From Cephalopachus bancanus (Eukaryota > Chordata > Mammalia > Primates > Tarsiidae): DNA of 64,000 nucleotides. Positions within the stretch are counted from its first letter, which is position 1. Every line of letters starts with the position of its first letter. The stretch spans positions 2,976,001-3,040,000 of the forward strand of contig JAPVLO010000073.1 in NCBI GenBank assembly GCA_027257055.1. Reading direction: 5' to 3'. The position numbers were made by a program, and so were the translations under genes. The notes under the pieces were generated by a model. It was not told the DNA's origin. It searched no databases and was given only the letters and a program-made list of their open reading frames with translations. Shown here one piece after another: positions 60,290 through 64,000 of this stretch.

Positions 60290-60545
60290 ATCTTTCTGCT
60301 TGATTATTTTTATTATAGAGATGTGGGATTCTGCTTGATTTTTATGACACTTTTTGCTTTCATAGGGTTTGTTGCATTGTGTTATAATTAAATGTTTAAA
60401 TATTTCTCTCCCCTGATAGACTGTGAACTCTTTGAAGAGTGGGTTATAGCTGCTTTGTTATCATTATGTCCCTGGAGCCTATTACAGTAGCATAAAACTT
60501 GATGTGTAGTATGCACTCAGCAATACTGCAGAATTAATAAATGCT
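60290..60545 (+). mobile_element. Second L2/MIR-type 3' tail
   Basis: gactgtgaactctttgaaga, attatgtccctggagcctat and gtatgcactcagcaatactg match the L2 3' end again, so two tails lie in tandem. Confidence 0.55.
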
Positions 60546-60773
60546 AACCTTATGAACACAATGTCAAATATATTTTAAAGTGCATTGGTTTAAATTTTCT
60601 GAATGTTTCATTGTAACTTATTTTGGTTATCAACGTGGGCAGTTGACTTTAGTGTATGCATGGCTGTTGTATTGTTTTGAAGCCAAAATGAAGTGATTGG
60701 TCTCTGATGTGATTCTTGATCAATGTTTATGGTTCAAAAAATATCAAGTACTCATATTCTTTAAAAACAGATC

Positions 60774-61099
60774 TAGGCCGGGCACAGTGGCTCACACCTG
60801 CAATCCCAGCACTTTGGGAAGCTGAGGCACAAGGATTGCTTGGGTCCAGGAGTTCCAGACAGCCTGGGCAACATAGCAAAACCTCATCTCTACAAAAAAA
60901 TTAAAAAATAAGCTGGGGTGGTGGCACGTGCCTGTAGTCTCAGCTACTTAGTATGCCGAGGGGGAAGGATCACCTGAGCCCAGGAGGTCAAAGTTCCTGC
61001 GAGCCGTTATCGTCATAATTATGTCACTGCACTCCAGCCTGAGTAACAGAGTGAGACCCTGACTCAAAAAAACCAAAATGAAACAAACAAAAACCCCCC
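60774..61099 (+). mobile_element. AluJ element
   Basis: Begins taggccgggcacagtggctc and ends in an AAAC-rich tail. Target duplication aaacagatc (60765-60773 and 61100-61108). Ancestral arms without the derived hairpin. Confidence 0.95.
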
Positions 61100-61919
61100 A
61101 AACAGATCAGACTAAGTAAACCACGGTTGCTGCTGGTATTTGTTTCATTTCTTTTAAAAGTATAAAGTTGAAAGTAATATAAGCAAAACAAATCCATACA
61201 TACAGACGTAGAGTTAGGTAGAGTGGCAAGAGAAGCTTAGACTTTATAGTCTTCGAGTACCAGAATTTCACTGCCAGAGCACTGTTGAATTAGAAAAATT
61301 CTGCTTAATAATATTCATGTCTTTTTAAAGTCTTTTAAGTGTGGATCTTTTCTCAAAGACACACCACTGGAATTACCCAAATTCAAATGATTGGGACTGA
61401 AGGAATATGTTACAATCACATTTTATATCATTATCCATTAAATAGCTTCGGATTATATAATACTCAGCTGAAATATGCTGACAGTTATTCAGAAACCTAA
61501 GTAAAACTTTTGATGAACCGGGCCCTACTTTAGTTCAGTAGTTATATCTCAATCATACAAGCTGACTGTATAATTTTAGTTTTAGTCAAGATGAGATTTA
61601 TGGATATATCATATCCACAGACTGCTGTGAGGAAAGTAAGATTTGAAGAAATGAGTTATTAATCTTTACTGCAGAACATTAACAAATGTCATGTGGCTTT
61701 TATGAGTTGGTACTTAGGAGGTAGTAGATTCATAAGCCCCCCAAAATAGATTTCCTCTTATATACCTCTGATACTAGGAACATAATTAATAGTTACCTAT
61801 TACTCACTTGTGAAGTTCAAACTTTTAGTTCATTTATTAAATTCAAGCTTAGAATAAAATTAACAAAATTAAATAAGGGCTGTCATATTATAGTAAATGA
61901 GATTGTGTTGCTTTGTGAT

Positions 61920-61951
61920 ATGTGTGTGCGTGTGTGTGTGTGTGTGTGTGG
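61920..61951. repeat. (GT)n microsatellite
   Basis: About 15 TG units with one CG variant. Confidence 0.95.
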
Positions 61952-63177
61952 GAATGGCATGTGTGTTTTTATTTATTATCACCAAGCAATATAGTTAGAC
62001 TAAATCTATTTATGGCTATTTCAATTTCTGTTCTTGCTGATGATCTGAACATACTTATTAAGTAGGCACCCATGTTTACTTGGGTAATTTTATTGGCCAG
62101 CCAAAATAATGGTGATAAAAAGGGTTGTTACTGAGATAATTGCTTGTGTGATGTTCTGCACCACTTTTTAGTTTTGAGTTTCTAAAGGGCAGTATCCAGA
62201 AGCTGATTCATCTCCTCCCAGGTTCTTTGCTCTCAGTTTAGATAAGTGGTCTCCAGGTGGATGGTGACATATGGGTCACAGCCTTGCTTTCTGGAGAGGA
62301 ATAACTTTCCCTTGGGACTGGCTTTAACAAAGCACAAACTCTCATTAAATGTTTGCTGAGTGAATGTTGAAAGAATTAGCTGAGGGCTTTTACCATTATC
62401 TTATGCCTTCTCTATAGAAAGATAAAAACTTTTAAAGAAGCTAAAAACAAATGTAAGTCTACATAAATATGAATTAGTTCAAAAGTATTTGCATAATGTA
62501 TGGTAATATTGAAGGAGATATGATATAAGTAGACAATCTTATAAAATAGAGAATCAAGTGGTTAATGGAGTCCTTTAAATCTTTTGGTACAACTTCCCAC
62601 TTGTTTCTTACATTTCCTTGTACAATGTACTCTTTCTGTTGTTATCCACTTGGTAGGATCAGAAACATGCAAGAACTTGGTTAAAAGACTACAGAATAGA
62701 ACACTGGAAAGTAAATTGGGGAAATGAACTCATGTAACTAGGAGCGTAATTTGAACACTACTGTGTGGAAATAAGCATATCTCCATGTGGGGACAGGAGA
62801 ATCCTTTCAGCCAGCACTGCTTGGATAGCTCTATTATTCCACAGCTCTTCTGCCCACCAGGAAGATTTTAAAACTCAGATGCCGATAGGTCACGTAAATC
62901 AAATATTTAATTCATCTTAATTAATTTCTAACTACATTTTTGGTGGTTGGTAGAGTTGAACTCTTCCAAAATGGATCAGAACTAGGGTATTTTTAATCAG
63001 ATACCATATACCTTACAGTCATCTCCTACTGTTGTTTCTATTGCTATTAGTAGGGAATGATATTTGATGTTTTTCTACAGGCTACTTTCTCATGGATCTC
63101 CATCAGTTCTCTCAGGAATCAGAACACCTTTATGGATTCTAGCCTTTAAAAAAAGGAAAAAAATTAAAGTCATAGAC

Positions 63178-63280
63178 ACATACATTTTGTGATATTAATT
63201 TCCCAATTATTATATTTTCGGCAGATATATACATTTTGTATATGTGATATTGATTTCCAAATGATTATGTTTTCGGCAAC
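63178..63280 (+). repeat. Tandem duplication, two units of about 50 bp
   Basis: Both units run acattttgt...gatatt(a/g)atttcc...tatttt(or atgtttt)cggca. They share most bases, and the second has a 6-bp insertion. Confidence 0.85.
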
Positions 63281-63429
63281 TGGGAGGAGGCTTTTCCTCT
63301 TCCCAACTTACTATTATCTTTAGCTCATTGAACTTACAGGAGTTTGTGTGATTCTAATTAAAAAAAATACTTTTGTTTACTCATTAAACACGTTGTCTCC
63401 TGGTTCTCTTGTTCATGGATCTAAGTGTT

Positions 63430-64000
63430 ATTTTAATAGTGGACTTTATCTTTAGAAAAGTTTTAGGTGCATAGCAAAATTGAGCAGAAGGTACAGAGAT
63501 TTACCATATGCCCCTTCCCCCACACATGCAATAGCCTCTAGTTTTATCAACATTCTTCACTAGAGTGGTACATTTGTCATCATTGATGAAGCTACATTGA
63601 CACCCCACTATCACCCAAAGTCCATAGTTTACATTAAAGTGCTCTCTTGGTTTTGTATTTTCTATGGGTTTGGACAAATGTATTTGTCATTATAGTATTA
63701 TACAGAGTAGTTTCACTGCCTTGAAAATCCTCTGTGCTTCACCTACTCATAGCCCCATAACCATGGCAAACATTTATCTTCTTACTGTCTTCAGAGTTGT
63801 GCCTTCCTCAGAATTTCATATAGTGGGAATAATTCTGTATGTAGCCTTTTCTGATTGTCTTTTTGCATTTAGCGATATGCACTTAAATGTCTTTTATGTA
63901 TTTTTATGGCTTGATAGTTCACTTCTTTTTAGTAATGTATAGTATTTCACTGTCTGGATGGACTACATTTTATTTATTCATTTACCTGTTGAAGGACATT
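63430..64000 (-). mobile_element. L1M 3' end, runs off window
   Basis: Antisense L1M 3' UTR: gttttaggtgcatagcaaaa, tagagtggtacatttgtcat, acattgacaccccactatca, then the ORF2 C-terminal border (cactgtctggatggactac). It continues past the right edge. Confidence 0.88.

Larger units (their letters stand above)
61109..63425. other. Unassigned DNA with a GT repeat
   Basis: (GT)n at 61920-61951 and a 50-bp tandem duplication at 63178-63280. A short L2-tail-like phrase (tcattaaatgtttgctgagtg) lies near 62345. No gene recognised. Confidence 0.5.

Noticed and set aside
1..64000. CRISPR arrays, operons, tRNA or rRNA genes, prokaryotic features
   Set aside because: None seen. Alu, L1, MIR, L2 and MaLR elements show the DNA is mammalian and non-coding.

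Overview
The window looks like non-coding primate DNA with no recognisable protein-coding gene, tRNA or rRNA. Every reading frame I could recognise belongs to a decayed transposon; the rest are short frames without a family signature. Dimeric Alu elements make it a primate. All Alus are AluJ-like or belong to a GC-rich derived subfamily I do not know from human, with no AluS or AluY copies. The youngest LINE-1 copies also end in a 3' tail unlike human L1PA. I infer a non-anthropoid primate, with tarsier the best guess and a strepsirrhine not excluded.

Layout. 1-6.8 kb: minus-strand L1 pieces (1-318, 3706-4778), an L2-like fragment and unassigned AT-rich DNA. 6.8-19.6 kb: one ancient minus-strand L1 (L1M type), about 6 kb of its own sequence, stretched to 12.8 kb by later events. 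These are a 5'-inverted L1 in its 3' UTR, an AluJ, a 204-bp inverted duplication of itself, a mariner that itself received a short L1 and then a second L1 inside that one, a 5'-complete L1 with large ORF2 deletions, and another AluJ. 20-24.7 kb: a young 5'-truncated L1, L2 pieces, a MaLR LTR split by a derived Alu, a second derived Alu and a MIR. 24.7-35 kb: mostly unassigned DNA with a derived Alu, MLT1 and L1M scraps, a 136-bp alternating pyrimidine-purine tract, and a hAT element split by a derived Alu.

35-38.5 kb: a second mariner, a 1.5-kb L2 on the minus strand containing a (CG)8-(TG)n tract, a MIR, and a derived Alu with a perfect 12-bp target duplication. 38.5-51.5 kb: unassigned DNA with a textbook twin-primed L1 (17-bp perfect target duplication) and many MIRs. 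51.5-57.1 kb: two oppositely oriented L2 copies, a truncated L1, an MLT1 LTR, two AluJ and a long GA repeat. 57-64 kb: unassigned AT-rich DNA with a perfect 18-bp hairpin, L2 tails, an AluJ and the 3' end of another L1M running off the window.

No genes act together here. The content is a transposon stratigraphy: layers can be ordered by who interrupts whom (L2, MIR and L1M oldest; then mariner, hAT and MaLR; then AluJ; then the derived Alu and lineage L1). No undescribed biological system was found. The points most worth a second look are the derived Alu subfamily with a built-in perfect hairpin, the shared internal deletion of the two mariners, the inverted self-duplication inside the L1M, and several perfect short hairpins of the kind left by replication template switching. 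Family names come from recalled consensus sequences, not a database search.
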